A DNA stretch of 6,768 bases from Acidobacteriota bacterium. Lineage in GTDB: Bacteria > Acidobacteriota > Terriglobia > Terriglobales > Acidobacteriaceae. The notes under the pieces were generated by a model. That model saw only the letters and a program-made list of their open reading frames with translations, did no database searches and was not told the DNA's origin. The position numbers and the translations under genes are program-made. Of this stretch, positions 5,167 to 6,768 are shown one piece after another. Positions within the stretch are counted from its first letter, which is position 1. Each line of letters opens with the position of its first letter. The stretch lies in the NCBI GenBank assembly GCA_021780095.1, contig JAJXZK010000230.1:1-6768 (forward strand), given 5' to 3'.

Positions 5167-6264
5167 ATGCACACAAATGCGCTCGTCAAAGCCGCCGGTG
5201 CTCTCTCCTGCCTCTTGCTGAGTTCCTCGCTCCTTGCACAACAAGAAAAGCCATTACCCGCCCCCGCAGCAAGGGAAATGACCCTGCGAGAGTTTCGGAA
5301 TATTTTTCTGAATCAGCGAATCTTGATTCTGAAAGGGCAAGATGTCGGAGGTAGTTTGGGCGAATGGCAACCAATGAAACTCGCCAAGAACGGCTCTTTC
5401 GTAGACGACTACAACAAGGGCGCGTTCATTAATTTGAAATACAGGGACGAAACTCCGAAGGTCTTGTCAATCCGAGAGAATACAGTTGCGGGGATGGAGA
5501 CGCCGACAGAAGGCAAAACGAGCGCATTTGGCGAGACAATAACCGACGCTGACATCGTTAACCCCTCCGTAGAAGTAATTGTGCAGTTTGATGACGGTCA
5601 ACTGGCGAAGTTCACAAGCATTGTCAGTTTGATTATGGACCGTTCAGCGAAATGGCCAGACCATGGAACTGACCACTTTGATATGGAATTCATGCCCGTT
5701 TCCACACGCGATGCTCACGCCGAAATTGTTAAACAAAGTCTTCAAGGGACAATTGGTCAAAAGGTTTATGCGGTTCATAGTACGTTGCTCTTCGGAGCCG
5801 ACATTAGCCCCGCCGACGTGACGGACTTCTCGCGACGAATCGGAAAGCGCGTCGATGATGTTTCGCTCTTGACTCCAATGACGATTGCCGCAGCGAAATA
5901 CATCGACCGATACGATCTCATACTCTGGAAATTGCAACTGGACGATGGACGAGTGGTCATTGGTGCATCGAGGTATCGCGATGAAGACGTCAGTGGGAAT
6001 GGCAACGGCAATACTTTTTTGGGGCGGAGCATCGGAACATTGCTTTTGAAGATTCCATCGAACTTAACGACAGAAGAGATTTCCGCAATCAGAGGTAGGA
6101 AGATTTTCCGTGGCATGTCGCGGCAAGCGGTCATTTATTCATGGGGCACAACCAGCGAGAACGATTACGGCAAGGGAGGGAAGCAGATGGTCTATGGCGA
6201 CAACCAGTTTGTTTACCTCGATAACAGTGGAAGGGTAACTGACTGGCAGAATATTGATAGATAA
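5167..6264 (+). CDS. Secreted protein of unknown function with BamE/SmpA-like C-terminal motif
   Basis: From the ATG at 5167 the protein has 365 residues. AAAGG (5154-5158) lies 8 nt upstream and favours this ATG over a GTG at 5158 that would add three residues. Residues 1-24 are a Sec signal peptide: a lysine, a hydrophobic core (ALSCLLLSSSLLA) and cleavage probably after A24, giving a mature protein starting QQEKPLP. Residues 38-310 are probably beta-rich and repeat short 'IVQFDDGQLAKF' / 'LQLDDGRVVIG' strand pairs; I recognise no enzyme motif. The end (GMSRQAVIYSWG, 316-327; QMVYG, 340-344; FVYLDNSGRVTDWQ, 348-361) matches the GMtxxxVxxxxGxP...yvYxxngkVtxxq pattern of SmpA/BamE-like and DUF2845-like domains. 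It probably acts in the periplasm or outside. The function is unknown and the C-terminal similarity is a pattern match only. Confidence 0.85.
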   Translation: MHTNALVKAAGALSCLLLSSSLLAQQEKPLPAPAAREMTLREFRNIFLNQRILILKGQDVGGSLGEWQPMKLAKNGSFVDDYNKGAFINLKYRDETPKVLSIRENTVAGMETPTEGKTSAFGETITDADIVNPSVEVIVQFDDGQLAKFTSIVSLIMDRSAKWPDHGTDHFDMEFMPVSTRDAHAEIVKQSLQGTIGQKVYAVHSTLLFGADISPADVTDFSRRIGKRVDDVSLLTPMTIAAAKYIDRYDLILWKLQLDDGRVVIGASRYRDEDVSGNGNGNTFLGRSIGTLLLKIPSNLTTEEISAIRGRKIFRGMSRQAVIYSWGTTSENDYGKGGKQMVYGDNQFVYLDNSGRVTDWQNIDR

Positions 6265-6406
6265 GTGTTCCCGCGTGGGTCATGACGACGAATACAGTGC
6301 TACCGGCCCAACTGTCGAACTCGTGGAAGGGCAATGCGGTTGTGCTAGCTGACCGGCGCGCGGACGTAGGATTTCATGTGCGCTTCCCGTGATAAACTTC
6401 GAAGCC

Positions 6407-6768
6407 ATGAACAAAATTGGAACACTCGTGATCTGCTTAACGGCCTTGGCATCGTTCGCGCAGGCACCAGTCAAGGAACCAGAATTCGCAGATACTTTCG
6501 CGGCAGTATCAGCTTCCGGTGATCTAATTCCACTGGAACACCAAGCGGCTAGAATTCACGCGGGCGGCGGCGGCTTCATGATTGCGAGCAGCAAAGCCGC
6601 TTATGAAATTTCCGGGCAGAAATCTCCAGTGCGTTTTCATCAGACTCCAGAGCTTGTGTTTATAGTGCGCAGTGCGCTGGCCCAGACCGATACCAACCCT
6701 GCAACTCTCTATGTACTTCGGAAGCTCGACCCGAAGAAAAAGACGAGAGAAATTGCGTTCTCCACGGG
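6407..6768 (+). CDS. Secreted protein of unknown function, N-terminal part (cut by right edge)
   Basis: An open frame runs from the ATG at 6407 to the window end, 120 codons without a stop. Residues 1-20 (MNKIGTLVICLTALASFAQA) form a clean Sec signal peptide with an AQA-like cleavage site. The mature start (KEPEFADTFAAVSASGDLIP) and the block YVLRKLDPKKKTREIAFST resemble small exported hypothetical proteins I associate with Acidobacteriota, in which a 'xDxxGxLxPLExQ' start is followed by a beta-rich domain. No enzyme motif is visible. The ribosome site is weak (GAAG, 6401-6404). It lies 142 bp after, and co-directional with, the other secreted protein gene, so shared transcription is possible. 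Confidence 0.7.
   Translation, partial: MNKIGTLVICLTALASFAQAPVKEPEFADTFAAVSASGDLIPLEHQAARIHAGGGGFMIASSKAAYEISGQKSPVRFHQTPELVFIVRSALAQTDTNPATLYVLRKLDPKKKTREIAFST

Overview
The window looks like an accessory (integrated) region in a moderately GC-rich soil-type bacterium. I favour Acidobacteriota. The left-edge gene encodes a twin-arginine signal protein with a WYW-rich block typical of the hypothetical glycosyl hydrolase group common in that phylum, and the right end carries small secreted proteins of unknown function of the kind seen there. This is inference from protein style; no rRNA or other phylogenetic marker is present.

Layout. (1) Positions 1-341, minus strand: N-terminal part of a Tat-exported glycoside-hydrolase-like protein, cut by the window edge. 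(2) Positions 342-722: no recognisable gene. (3) Positions 723-1188: the C-terminal end of a decayed tyrosine recombinase, followed by the 5' half of a tRNA-Leu(CAA) gene that stops matching just after the anticodon loop. (4) Positions 1323-2603: a full-length tyrosine integrase. (5) Positions 2637-2717: four back-to-back perfect inverted repeats, three sharing a GGAACC centre. (6) Positions 2783-3658: two divergent HTH regulators separated by a perfect 21-bp palindrome that contains a TATAAT on each strand. (7) Positions 3655-4051: a 29-codon ORF joined by a GTGA overlap to the rightward regulator, then a 114-aa protein of unknown function, probably one operon. (8) Positions 4125-4843, minus strand: a VapBC-type antitoxin/PIN toxin pair overlapping by one base. 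(9) Positions 5023-6264: a well-formed sigma-70-like promoter and a secreted 365-aa protein with a BamE/SmpA-like C-terminal signature. (10) Positions 6407-6768: the start of a second secreted protein, cut by the right edge.

Interpretation. Integrase, tRNA scar, divergent HTH switch and toxin-antitoxin pair together read as one end of an integrative element inserted at or next to a tRNA-Leu anticodon loop, with an older integrase remnant beside it. The best candidates for something undescribed are the GGAACC-centred palindrome cluster behind the integrase and the three-gene module (partly duplicated HTH protein, micro-ORF, 114-aa unknown) under a palindromic divergent switch. The secreted genes on the right may be host chromosome or cargo; the second element boundary is not visible.
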